Shown here: positions 55,752 through 64,000 of the stretch, one piece after another
How positions within the stretch are numbered: position 1 is the stretch's first letter
How the letters are laid out: every line of letters starts with the position of its first letter
Assembly: GCA_037045535.1 (NCBI GenBank)
Contig: JBAOHI010000073.1
Coordinates: forward strand, 709,812-773,811
Reading direction: 5' to 3'
From: Competibacter_A sp037045535
GTDB lineage: Bacteria > Pseudomonadota > Gammaproteobacteria > Competibacterales > Competibacteraceae
DNA: 64,000 bases
Program-made: the position numbers and the translations under genes
Notes under the pieces: model-generated
Seen by the model: only the letters and a program-made list of their open reading frames with translations
Databases searched by the model: none
Told to the model about the DNA's origin: nothing

Positions 55752-58700
55752 AAATGCCTCCTAGCGCCGGACCGGGGTCCGGTGATGCTTTTATCAAAAG
55801 TGTTGCCCGTATGGCACGCCAGCAAGCCGAATCGCTGTTGCGGGAATGGCTGCCCGGCGGAACCGTTGCGGGTGACGAATACAATGTAAAAAATCCGTTA
55901 CGAGATGACCAACATACCGGCAATTTCAAAATCAACATCCGTACCTGCGCGTGGTCGGATTTCGCGCTCGATGACACCAAAGCCAAGGGCGGCGATCTGG
56001 TCAGTCTGTACGCCTACCTGGAGGGCACCGGCCAACTCAAGGCCGCTCGTGAGGTAGCGAAGCGCATCGGTCACCCCCCTCAAGGGAAGCCTTCCTTCCA
56101 GCCCAGCAAACCCCGCAAGCCTAGCCCGCCCGTTGAGCCCAGCAAGCCGAGTGAGCCTGTTGACCCCAGCCCGCCCGTTGAGCCGAGTCAGCCGAGTGAG
56201 CCTGTTGAGCCCAGCAAGCCGAGTCAGCCTATTGAGGGCCAAAAGACCGATTATTTTGCCGGCTGGCGCATCATTGACCCCGTTCCCGATGGTTCTCCCG
56301 CGCCACCTGAAAAACACCGCGATCTGGGCACACCGAGCAGGACATGGGCTTATCGCGACCCGGACGGGTTCATTTGCTTTTTCATTCTTCGCTTTGATCT
56401 GCCGGACGGCCGCAAGGAAACCCGACCGCTGACGCTGTGGGCAAGCCCTGACGGTTCGCGGTTGCTGTGGCGCTGGAAGGGGCCGGAAGAACCGCGCCCG
56501 CTTTTCCGCCTGAACCAGTTTTACGACCGACCGACCGCCCCCGCGTTGATCTGTGAGGGCGAGAAAGCCGCGTGTGCGGCCGCTGATCTGTTGCCCGATT
56601 GGGTCTGCACAACCAGCCCGTTCGGAAGCAAAAGCCCCGACAAAGCCGACTGGGCGATACTGAAAGGGCGGGATGTGACGATTTGGCCGGATCGGGATAA
56701 ACCCGGCGAAATGTATGCGGCCGCAGTGGCTCGCTTGGCCCGTGCGGCCGGCGCCGCGTTGATTCGGATCGTTGATTGGAACGATACCCCCGACGAACGG
56801 GCGCCCTCGCTTGAAGACGGGCTGGACATTGCAAACCTGGAAGGCGCCGGGTGGACCGTCGAACAAATTGCGGCGATGGTGGATGGAGCGCGCGCCGCAC
56901 CTGACGCCGTTCCGGCTGAATGCCACCCGCAAGCCGAACAACTCCCGCAAGAGCAACAACCCACCATCGTTCAATTTCGCGTGTCGGATGGAAACAGGGC
57001 GATGCTGGTTTTCGAGAGGGTTCCCGACCTGACTACACCAAGCCCAAAAGACGGGCATCCCACCTGCGTTGAATCGCATTGCGCCGAACGCCTTGCGCCG
57101 CTCCTAAGAAACAAGCTGGGACGCTGCGAGTTAAGCCAAGCTTGGCACTTCTATGATCCGATCAACGGATGTTGGGAGCCGCTGGAAAACAACGAGGCTA
57201 TCCATAGCATCGTCGAAGCGCTCATGACGGCCGGCCTTGAAATCGGCTATTCGAAAACCAAGAAAAACGGCGTGGTGGATCTGCTTGAACGAAAACTCGC
57301 CATCCCCAAAAAACGGGAAACCGGCTTGCTGCCCTTTAAGGGAAACCTCTTGAACGTGGCCACCGGGCAACTGGTAAAGACCACGCCCGATACAGCGCTT
57401 CGATGGGTTCTTCCCTATACCTACTCGCCTGAAGCCACCTGCCCCACTATCGATCAATGGTTGTGGTCGGTGACAGGTGGCGATGAACGGATGATTCATT
57501 ACTTGCTGTGCTGGCTGGCGGCGATTTTGCGAAGCACGCCGCTACAAAAGTACCTGCACTTGATCGGCCCTAGCCGCACCGGCAAAGGTTTGTTCATGAG
57601 ACTGGCAAAAGCGCTGGTCGGACACGCGAACACCGCAACGAGTTCGTTTGAACGCCTTGCCGGCCGCTTCGAATCGGCGGGCTATATCGACAAACGGTTA
57701 TTGCTATTCCCCGACACACGGCCCAGTAAAAAGGGAACGGAGACCTTTAAAATGTTGGTGGGCAATGACTTGATCCCGAATGAGCGCAAGTTTGGGAATA
57801 CCTATTACGACGCCTTCCAGGGAATCTGCCTAGTCGCCAGCAATGAATCCATCGCGTTCGGCGATCATAGCGACGCCCTTTATCGGCGCCGGTGCGTCGT
57901 TCCCTTCAACCGCGTGGTGCCCGACCACGAGATAGCCGCTTTCTATGACGCGGGTGGTGAAGAACAGCTTTTCGCTGAACTCCCTGGCCTGACCAATAAA
58001 CTCCTTGCGATTTCAGAATCCGAAATCCGCGCCACCCTGTCGAACCCCCCACCCGTGGTCATGGAAGCCAACCACGAAGAAGAACAGAGCGCGAACCCCA
58101 TTAGCCGATGGGTTTTCGAGTGCCTTGTCCCTAGTCCACAATCGGAAGTCATGCTGGGCGTTTATGCAACGCATACCCTCACAACGGGAGACGAACAGGC
58201 CAGGAAGTCTAAAAAGATCATCGAACATGCCAGCGATAGAGCGTTCCCCAGCTTCATTCGGTGGTGTTCCGAAAATGAATTAACGGAGCGCATCAATCCG
58301 CAAGCCTTTTCTCGCGGCGTTATCGATGCGGCCCGCACGCTTAGGCATCGAATAGAACAGAAAAAAACCATGACAGGCCGAAAACTGGTCGGCGTTCGCC
58401 TCCGCACCGACCACGATGATGATCCCGATTTGGTTTGGTTCGGAGAAAAGCGCGTCGCCGAATCGCCCTGGCTGAACAGCCTGAACGAGGGGTTACCACA
58501 GGGGGGTGAAGCGCAAAACGAGGCGACAGCCGAACCGGTTGAAGCGACTACGCCAGACGAAGCCACCACCAACGAATCCAGCGAGGAACCCGAAATCGAA
58601 GTCGTGGACTTGCTCGCAAAAAGAATCACCGATCCGCTCGCAAAACAGGTTTGGAGCTACATCCGTTTGACCGGCCCCGGTGGCATAACCGTCAGCGACT

Positions 58701-58819
58701 TGCGCGAACGCATGAACACACAGGCCGAAAAGGTCATGCCAGCCGTGCTGGAGCTGGAACGGTTAAGACTTGCTAGAGTGACGGAAACGGGCAAGCGCGT
58801 TGTGAGGTGGACACCTTGA
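55748..58819 (+). CDS. P4-alpha-like Toprim primase-SF3 helicase
   Basis: The 1,023-residue replication protein has an N-terminal primase-associated region (NPLRDDQHTGNFKIN, about 49-63), a Pro-rich linker of PSxPSEPV repeats (about 110-162), a Toprim domain (CEGEKAA 269-275, WPDRDKPG 313-320), a D5N-like part and an SF3 helicase (Walker A GPSRTGKG 607-614, SNESIAFGD sensor region, RRRCVVPF). The C-terminus ends in a winged-helix-like segment. Such proteins start and drive replication of satellites and plasmids from iteron origins, and an iteron-rich AT region follows downstream. Confidence 0.9.
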   Translation: MKMPPSAGPGSGDAFIKSVARMARQQAESLLREWLPGGTVAGDEYNVKNPLRDDQHTGNFKINIRTCAWSDFALDDTKAKGGDLVSLYAYLEGTGQLKAAREVAKRIGHPPQGKPSFQPSKPRKPSPPVEPSKPSEPVDPSPPVEPSQPSEPVEPSKPSQPIEGQKTDYFAGWRIIDPVPDGSPAPPEKHRDLGTPSRTWAYRDPDGFICFFILRFDLPDGRKETRPLTLWASPDGSRLLWRWKGPEEPRPLFRLNQFYDRPTAPALICEGEKAACAAADLLPDWVCTTSPFGSKSPDKADWAILKGRDVTIWPDRDKPGEMYAAAVARLARAAGAALIRIVDWNDTPDERAPSLEDGLDIANLEGAGWTVEQIAAMVDGARAAPDAVPAECHPQAEQLPQEQQPTIVQFRVSDGNRAMLVFERVPDLTTPSPKDGHPTCVESHCAERLAPLLRNKLGRCELSQAWHFYDPINGCWEPLENNEAIHSIVEALMTAGLEIGYSKTKKNGVVDLLERKLAIPKKRETGLLPFKGNLLNVATGQLVKTTPDTALRWVLPYTYSPEATCPTIDQWLWSVTGGDERMIHYLLCWLAAILRSTPLQKYLHLIGPSRTGKGLFMRLAKALVGHANTATSSFERLAGRFESAGYIDKRLLLFPDTRPSKKGTETFKMLVGNDLIPNERKFGNTYYDAFQGICLVASNESIAFGDHSDALYRRRCVVPFNRVVPDHEIAAFYDAGGEEQLFAELPGLTNKLLAISESEIRATLSNPPPVVMEANHEEEQSANPISRWVFECLVPSPQSEVMLGVYATHTLTTGDEQARKSKKIIEHASDRAFPSFIRWCSENELTERINPQAFSRGVIDAARTLRHRIEQKKTMTGRKLVGVRLRTDHDDDPDLVWFGEKRVAESPWLNSLNEGLPQGGEAQNEATAEPVEATTPDEATTNESSEEPEIEVVDLLAKRITDPLAKQVWSYIRLTGPGGITVSDLRERMNTQAEKVMPAVLELERLRLARVTETGKRVVRWTP

Positions 58820-58869
58820 GCGGCGCCACCGCCTAGCCCCACCCTCACCCGTCACCCGTCACCACAGGG

Positions 58870-60278
58870 GGGGAACCCCATAAGCGCTAAGATAAAAATT
58901 CCTCCAAGTTGTCGCCCTGATACCGCCGCCGTTTGCGGGGTGGCTCGCGTAGTGCGGCGGCAATATTGTTCCAGTCGCGCAGACCGTCGAGCAGAGTCAG
59001 TTGCGGGTTGACAGCGCGAGCGATGAGGAAGCGCATCATCGCCACCTCACGCCACCGACTGTGTCGGCCTTTGCTCTTGAAGCTGGAAGTAGCCCCAAGG
59101 GGAAAAACGCTCGCCAACCGCGATGAGTGTTTCGATCAGGGTGGCTACGAACAGTTTTCCTTGTAGCCAAGCCTTGGCGCCCACGAGGTCAGTCTTCTTC
59201 AGGTGGCCCAGATGCAGCAGTGACTTCAAGCGCTTAAATGCCAACTCGATTTGCCATCGGTGGCGGTACATCTCAAGGATCGGGTGCGCCGGCACGTTCG
59301 GCAGGGTCGTCAGCACGACGATGTATCCCGCCGCCTCCAGCGTGTCGGGTTGGAGATCGCGGCCCTTCTTGGATGCCACCTCGCGCAGCTTGGCCTGCGT
59401 CTTGCGGGTCTGTTCGGCGCTCTTCTTGATCGCGCAGACACGAACAGCGAGGGGGCCTTCGTCATCGCGTATCCATGCCGGCCAATCCCACGCTTGGCCG
59501 ACCTTGAGCTTGCGCAATTTGGGCAGCAATGCCAGCGCTCGCGCTTTGTCGTCTTCCAACGGCACACTGACCATGTTCATGCGCACGATGACATCGCCCT
59601 GATGATTGACGACGTGGCGAATGCCGCGCCGATGCGCCAGTCCGCGATCGGCCATCACGACATCGTTGGCTTTGACGGCAAAGCGAGTCAGCGTCTCGCC
59701 CTCTTCAGGCAGCGTGACGAGCACCTGCTCACAAGCCAAAGTGCTCAGGTCGATCATGTAGTGCAGTCGCCACGTCGACCCTGTGGCACCGGGTTCACAC
59801 ACCACGCTGGCGTCGACCAGGCGCATTCGCTTGCCCGGCAGCACATACTCGGCCGTGGCCGACAGGCGCAGACTCATCTGCTCGACCATCCACCGGAACC
59901 ACTCGCCGCTGCCGCGCAGCCGACCCAGCAACGCCACATCGGACACCTTGATCAAGCCGCCCGCATCGGCGCGAACGGCGGTCTCGCGTAGCGAGCAGCC
60001 GTCAACCAGGTGGATCAGCAGTACACGCAGCAGCGTGGCGGCATCCTTGAATCCGCGAGTGCGCCGCAGCGCGCCAGTACGCCGCGCCGCCTCCTGCCAC
60101 CCATCGGGCAACACCCGCTCAATGACTTCCCAGTCTTCGCCCAATCCGGCGAACATCTCTTCCCAATCAACATCGTCGGCGAATTCGTTCATGTCACTGC
60201 CCAGTCTTCTGTTGTTGTCAACAGGCCAGAAGTATAGCGCAGCGGGGCAATTTTATCTTAGCGCTTATGGGGGAACCC
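58870..60278. mobile_element. IS4-family insertion sequence with 19-bp terminal inverted repeats
   Basis: The element spans about 58879-60269 (1,391 bp). The ends are CATAAGCGCTAAGATAAAA (58879-58897) and its exact reverse complement (60251-60269). GGGGAACCC flanks both sides (58870-58878, 60270-60278), giving a probable 9-bp target duplication; the C/G runs leave the boundary uncertain by a few bases. It carries one transposase gene on the minus strand and sits between the primase gene and the origin-like repeats. Confidence 0.88.
58887..60192 (-). CDS. IS4 family transposase, frame broken once
   Basis: The DDE transposase has LVDASVV, VVMADRGLAHRRG and the Y1-REK signature YRHRWQIELAFKRLKSLLHL. 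The main frame stops at 59047 (RPTQSVA), while the usual C-terminal tail WREVAMMRFLIARAVNP continues in the next frame to 58887 (NNIAAALREPP). Dropping one G near 59055 joins them and gives 435 codons, ending inside the IS. It may be a sequencing indel or an inactive copy. Confidence 0.85.
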
Positions 60279-60951
60279 GCCCGCCAGCCGTCACAAAGCG
60301 ATCTGAACCGCGAACCCACCCACTTGCACCGGGTTGCACCGGGTTGCACCGGGTTCAATCTCAACCCGGTGCAACCCGGTGCAACGCCAGCGCTGGCGCT
60401 GGCTCAAATTCCCCAAAACCTCCCCCTGTGACGGGTTTCAAGACCACCCGTCACAACCCGTCATGCCACCCGTCATGCCTTTTTCATAATTAAAATTAAT
60501 ACGTTACAAGCGATATGACGGGTATGATGGGTATGATGGGGAAAACCCTTCTAAGCATATAGGGGGAATATGTATGCTTAAATCGGATAATTAACATACG
60601 ATAATTATCCGATACATAGAGTATTTATTTTATTTTTTAACATAAATTAATAGATTTAATCCGTCATGCCCGTCATGGTGATATAAAAATATATGAAAAA
60701 TAAAGAGAATTTCTATGACGGGTGGCATGACGGGTTCGCTTGGCACCCGTCATGCCCGTCATGGCACCCGTCATGGCCTGTTTGCGGCGCGGATTCTGGC
60801 TGGCTGGTCGGTTCGCTTGGCGCTTGGCGGGTTCGCTTTGCGCTGCACCCCCACCTGTGGTGACGGGTGGTGAGCGGTGCGGCGGTGGCGGCCGGGGTGG
60901 CGGCCGGTGGGCGTGCAGGTCAATATCGACACGCATACCCGTGCTGGCGTC
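60279..60951. other. Iteron-rich, AT-rich origin-like region of the element
   Basis: CCCGTCATG or its reverse complement occurs about ten times on both sides of an AT-rich core (60484-60715): near 60457, 60469, 60514, 60661, 60669, 60715, 60727, 60745, 60755 and 60766, with ATGATGGGT variants at 60523 and 60532. The core holds a 12-bp inverted repeat (ATCGGATAATTA/TAATTATCCGAT, 60582-60613) and TAAGCATA/TATGCTTA. With the primase-helicase gene next door, this resembles the paired ori/crr sites of P4-type replicons. Two more CCCGTCAC copies lie at 58846-58861, across the IS. Confidence 0.7.
60324..60384. repeat. Large perfect hairpin made of TTGCACCGGG repeats
   Basis: Three direct TTGCACCGGG units (60324, 60334, 60344) face two inverted CCCGGTGCAA units (60365, 60375). 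The 60334-60355 and 60363-60384 arms pair perfectly over 22 bp with a 7-nt loop. It lies between the IS and the iterons and could be a single-strand origin, a fork barrier or a terminator. Confidence 0.8.
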
Positions 60952-61257
60952 ATGGTCCGCATTCTGAAGCGCGAACCGCCCGCCCCAACCCGTGACGATT
61001 GTGATGGTTGTGAGGGTGGTTTTGAAAAAAACTCGTCCGGGAAGAAAAAAGTAGATTGCGAATCGCTATCCGCCGACGCCGCAATACTGTGGGAAGAACT
61101 CCGGACGGTGAAGGGATTCGCCGAAGAGTTGTGGTTTTCTCAAAAACTGGCATGGGCCATCGATAGGGTCAGGGACGCAGCCAACGAACTGAAGCAACTC
61201 GGATTCGCCACGGTGGCCGGCCCTCTGATCGGACCCGTCAAGCGGCAAGCGGCGTGA
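60952..61257 (+). CDS. Hypothetical small protein of the element
   Basis: About 101 residues from the ATG at 60952 (a longer open frame starts at 60877 inside repeat-rich sequence). The N-terminal part has DDCDGCEGGF with two Cys; the rest is helical (ILWEELRTVKGFAEELWF). No family is recognised. Part of its 5' sequence (61006-61022) recurs after its stop. Confidence 0.45.
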   Translation: MVRILKREPPAPTRDDCDGCEGGFEKNSSGKKKVDCESLSADAAILWEELRTVKGFAEELWFSQKLAWAIDRVRDAANELKQLGFATVAGPLIGPVKRQAA

Positions 61258-61284
61258 TGGTTATGACGGTTGTGAGGGTGGTTT
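61006..61284. repeat. Direct repeat of 17 bp flanking a small ORF
   Basis: GGTTGTGAGGGTGGTTT is found at 61006-61022 and again at 61268-61284, with weaker similarity continuing through the A-rich stretch after each copy. The repeat brackets most of the small ORF and may reflect duplication. Confidence 0.6.
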
Positions 61285-61394
61285 AACAAAGAATCTCTCC
61301 CGGAGAAAATAGTGAGAGGTGAAATCCTAAACAACCAGTTTCCGCCCGCCGAACGGCCCTGTTTCGTGGCGGTGAAGAAGGATTTCAACGGCAA

Positions 61395-61481
61395 TCAGCC
61401 CGCATTACCACGAAATCCACCTGGATCGAAAGTTCGAGCGCGCCTCGGCGATGCCAACGAAGCCGAAAACACTGCGCGGCG
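61395..61481 (+). pseudogene. Gene tail remnant with EIHLDRKFER motif
   Basis: A short tail reads HYHEIHLDRKFERASAMPTK, PKTLRGGW and a stop. It shares HLDRKFER with the remnant at 38752-38837. No intact gene is attached. It lies 63 bp before hsdM. Confidence 0.4.
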
Positions 61482-61544
61482 GCTGGTAACGCCCTACTAT
61501 TGCCTCAAACAATCCGAACGCCATAACCCACCAGAACCAGGCCG

Positions 61545-63996
61545 ATGCCCCTCACCCTCCCCCAACTCGAACGCCACCTGTTCAAGGCCGCCGATATCCT
61601 GCGCGGCAAGATGGATGCTTCCGAATTCAAGGAATACATCTTCGGCATGTTGTTCCTGAAGCGGTGTTCCGATGTATTCGACCAGCGCTGCGAGGAGATC
61701 GTCCGGCAGCAGGGCCAAGCCGGCAAATCGTCGGCGGAGGCCGCACGGATCGCCGAGATGAAAAGCTGGTATGGGGCCAGCTTCTACGTGCCGCCGGAGT
61801 CGCGCTGGCGCTCTCTGCTCGACCATGCCCACCATAACGTGGGCGACTATCTCAACAAGGCGCTGGCCGGGCTGGAAACCCACAACAGCAGCCTCGATGG
61901 GGTGCTGGAACACATCGACTTCACCCGCAAGGTCGGTCAGAGCAAGCTGCCGGATAAGAAGCTGCGCGAACTGATCGTGCATTTCGGCGAGCACCGCCTG
62001 CGCAACGAGGATTTCGAGTTTCCCGACCTGCTGGGCGCGGCTTACGAATACCTGATCGGCGAGTTTGCCGATTCCGCCGGCAAGAAGGGCGGCGAGTTCT
62101 ATACGCCGCGCTCGGTGGTGCGGATGATGGTGCGCTTGATCAAGCCGGAGCAGCATCACCGCATTTACGACCCCTGTTGCGGGTCCGGCGGTATGCTGAT
62201 TCTGGCGAAGGAATACATCGACGAGCAGGGCGGCGAAGGTCGCAAGGCCGACCTCTACGGTCAGGAAGCCAACGGCACCGTCTGGTCCATCGCCAAGATG
62301 AACATGCTGCTGCACGGCATCAGCACCGCCGATCTGCAAAACGAAGACACCCTGGTGGAACCGCAACACGTCGAAGGCGGGGAGCTGTTGCGCTTCGACC
62401 GCATCCTCACCAACCCGCCGTTTTCGATCAATTTCGGCCCCAGCGACAAGGACAGCCAAAAAGCCTTCGCGCCGAAATTCCCGGAGCGCTTTCGCTATGG
62501 CCAGGTGCCGCTGGGGGCGAAAAAGGCCGATCTGATGTTCCTGCAACACATGGTGCATGTGCTGTGCGGGGGCGGGCTGCTCGCCACGGTGATGCCGCAT
62601 GGCGTGCTGTTCCGGGGCGGCGAGGAGAAAACCATCCGCGCCGGCATCATCGAGGACGATCTGTTGGAAGCGGTGATCGGTCTGGCCCCGAACCTGTTTT
62701 ATGGCACCGGCATTCCCGGCCTGCATTCTGGTGTTGCGCCAGCGCCGGGGGAGCGAGAGCGGCAAGCCCGAATCGCGGCGCGGCAAGGTGTTGTTCGTCA
62801 ACGCCGACCGCGACTACTTCGAGGGCCGGGCGCAGAACTATCTGCTGCCGGAACACATCGAGAAGATCGTCACCACCTTCGACGCCTACGCCGAAGTGCC
62901 GGGCTTTTCGGCCATCGTGGCAAACGCCACGCTCAAGGCCAATGAGTACAACCTCAACATCCGCCGCTACGCCGACAACGCCCCGCCGCCGGAGCCGCAC
63001 GATGTGCGCGCCCATCTGTTGGGCGGAGTGCCCAAGGCCGAAATCGCCGCCAAGACGCCGCTGTTTGCCGCGCACGGCTTCGACCCGCTGGATGTGTTGA
63101 TGGAGCGCGACGCCGCCTATCTGGATTTTCGCCCCGACATCGCCAGCAAACGGGCGCTCAAGCCGCTGATCGAGCGCAACCCCGGCGTCACCGGCAAGGA
63201 AACGGCCCTGCGCGCCCAGTTTGAACGCTGGTGGCGAGAGCACAGTGGCCACATTACCGCGCTGGTCGGCAGTCAAAGCCTGGTCGGTTTGCGGCAGGAA
63301 TTGCTGCGCAGCTTTAGCCAGTCGCTGGAAACGGTCGGCGTGCTCGATGCGTTTCAGGTGCGCGGCATCATCGCCGGGTTCTGGAACCAGACCCAGTACG
63401 AATTTCTCACCCTGATGGCGCGGGGTTCCAAGGGCGTGGTGGACGCCTGGCGCACCAGCATCGTCACCGCGCTGGAGGACAAGGCCAGCAAGAGTAGCCC
63501 GCTGGAGCACAAGCTGGTCAAGTTGCTGATGGGGGGCTTTGTCGAGGAACTGGCGGAACTGGAAGCGAAAAAGGCCGAACTCGACAGCCAGATCAAGGCG
63601 GCCACGCCCAGCGAGGATGAGGAGGGCGACGGCGACGCGGCCGCCGAGGTTGACGATGACAACGCGGTGGACGAGGCTCAACTCAAGGCATGGAAGCAGG
63701 AATTGGGCGAGGTGAAGAAAAAGCTGAAGGTGAAGAAAGCGACGTTCGAGGCGCATTTGAATCGGGATGTGGCCGGTCTGAGCGAGACGCAAGCCGCCGA
63801 GTTGTTGCTGACCATTCTGCACGACGACATGCGCGCCATCGTCGAACGCTATATCACCCAGCAGCGCCAGCAAATCATCGCCGCCGTGGAGAACTGGTGG
63901 GATAAGTACAAGGTGACGCTGACCGAGATCGAACAGAAACGGGATGCAGCGGCAAAAGAGTTGCGGCGGTTTTTGGAGGGGTTGGGGTATGTCTAA
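61545..63996 (+). CDS. hsdM: Type I restriction-modification DNA methyltransferase (HsdM-like), frame broken once
   Basis: The N-terminal HsdM_N helical domain (about 1-150) is followed by an N6-adenine methyltransferase domain with GGEFYTPRSVVRMMV, DPCCGSGGML (SAM motif I) and the catalytic NPPF in ILTNPPFSINFG. A long C-terminal region with an acidic patch and coiled coil follows. The frame breaks at the C run near 62715; dropping one C joins YGTGIP-ACILVLRQRRG and gives 817 codons. Modification by HsdM needs an HsdS subunit, which should follow: an ATG overlaps its stop. Confidence 0.88.
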
Positions 63997-64000
63997 ACCA
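63989..64000 (+). CDS. Start of the next gene in the RM operon (partial)
   Basis: ATGTCTAAA overlaps the hsdM stop by eight bases, the same coupling style as elsewhere in the element. Only four codons are visible. By position it could encode HsdS or another RM component, but nothing in the sequence shows which. Confidence 0.35.

Noticed and set aside
55898..57079. Antisense open frame within the primase-helicase gene
   Set aside because: It is a shadow of the Pro-rich repeats and Toprim region.
60457..60775. CRISPR array in the CCCGTCATG repeats
   Set aside because: Repeats are 9-10 bp, irregularly spaced and in both orientations, as in an iteron origin.
61497..62801. Antisense open frame opposite hsdM
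   Set aside because: The sense strand has all methyltransferase motifs; the antisense protein is low in recognisable content.

Overview
The window reads as a chromosomal segment of a GC-rich gammaproteobacterium. The evidence is an RpoS-type sigma factor beside surE, an OxyR with both redox cysteines, purE-purK, valS followed by a DUF2333 gene, a YqiJ/YqiK flotillin pair and MsrP. A relative of the Candidatus Competibacteraceae is possible, but that is a guess from gene content and no sequence search was run.

Bases 1-23,000 are mostly housekeeping and stress genes: a truncated winged-helix/TPR regulator; a threonine dehydratase-like, PhzF and TauE operon; an isocitrate dehydrogenase with a C-terminal CBS pair; oxyR; a corA-trmO pair; rpoS and surE; an EncFtn-type ferritin without a cargo tail; a PspA-YqiJ-YqiK membrane-stress operon led by a ribbon-helix-helix-like protein; a diguanylate cyclase divergent from an orphan solute-binding protein; and a GDPD esterase.

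Bases 22,900-27,900 hold a translationally coupled operon: an AAA ATPase, a second ATPase with winged helix and near-identical TPR repeats (NLR/STAND-like), and a CDF metal exporter. A pair of operator-like boxes precedes it. This is my leading candidate for an undescribed system. Bases 28,100-38,650 carry two sets of spermidine-synthase-like genes and a coupled operon of a secreted DUF3604 protein, a parvulin-type PPIase and three HupE/UreJ-like membrane proteins. Bases 38,750-41,510 are a small accessory patch (TIGR04255 cassette and a decayed type III Mod gene) against the 3' end of tRNA-Pro. Bases 41,960-52,660 return to core genes.

From about 53,055 to the right edge lies an integrative element inserted in tRNA-Glu: a 44-nt tRNA 3' fragment (att site), tyrosine recombinase, two small HTH proteins, a P4-like Toprim primase-SF3 helicase, an iteron-rich AT-rich origin-like region with strong hairpins, an IS4-family insertion in its edge, and a type I modification gene. 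The other end is outside the window.

Nine single-base frame breaks fall inside otherwise intact genes (cytochrome b561, the GxxAx-repeat protein, the RHH-like protein, two in the ATPase-TPR gene, both spermidine synthase-like genes, the IS4 transposase, hsdM). Eight behave as one extra base and one as a missing C in a C run. In every case the repaired length is a whole number of codons, so residual sequencing or assembly indels are more likely than biological decay. Only the Mod gene near 41 kb shows true multi-lesion decay.
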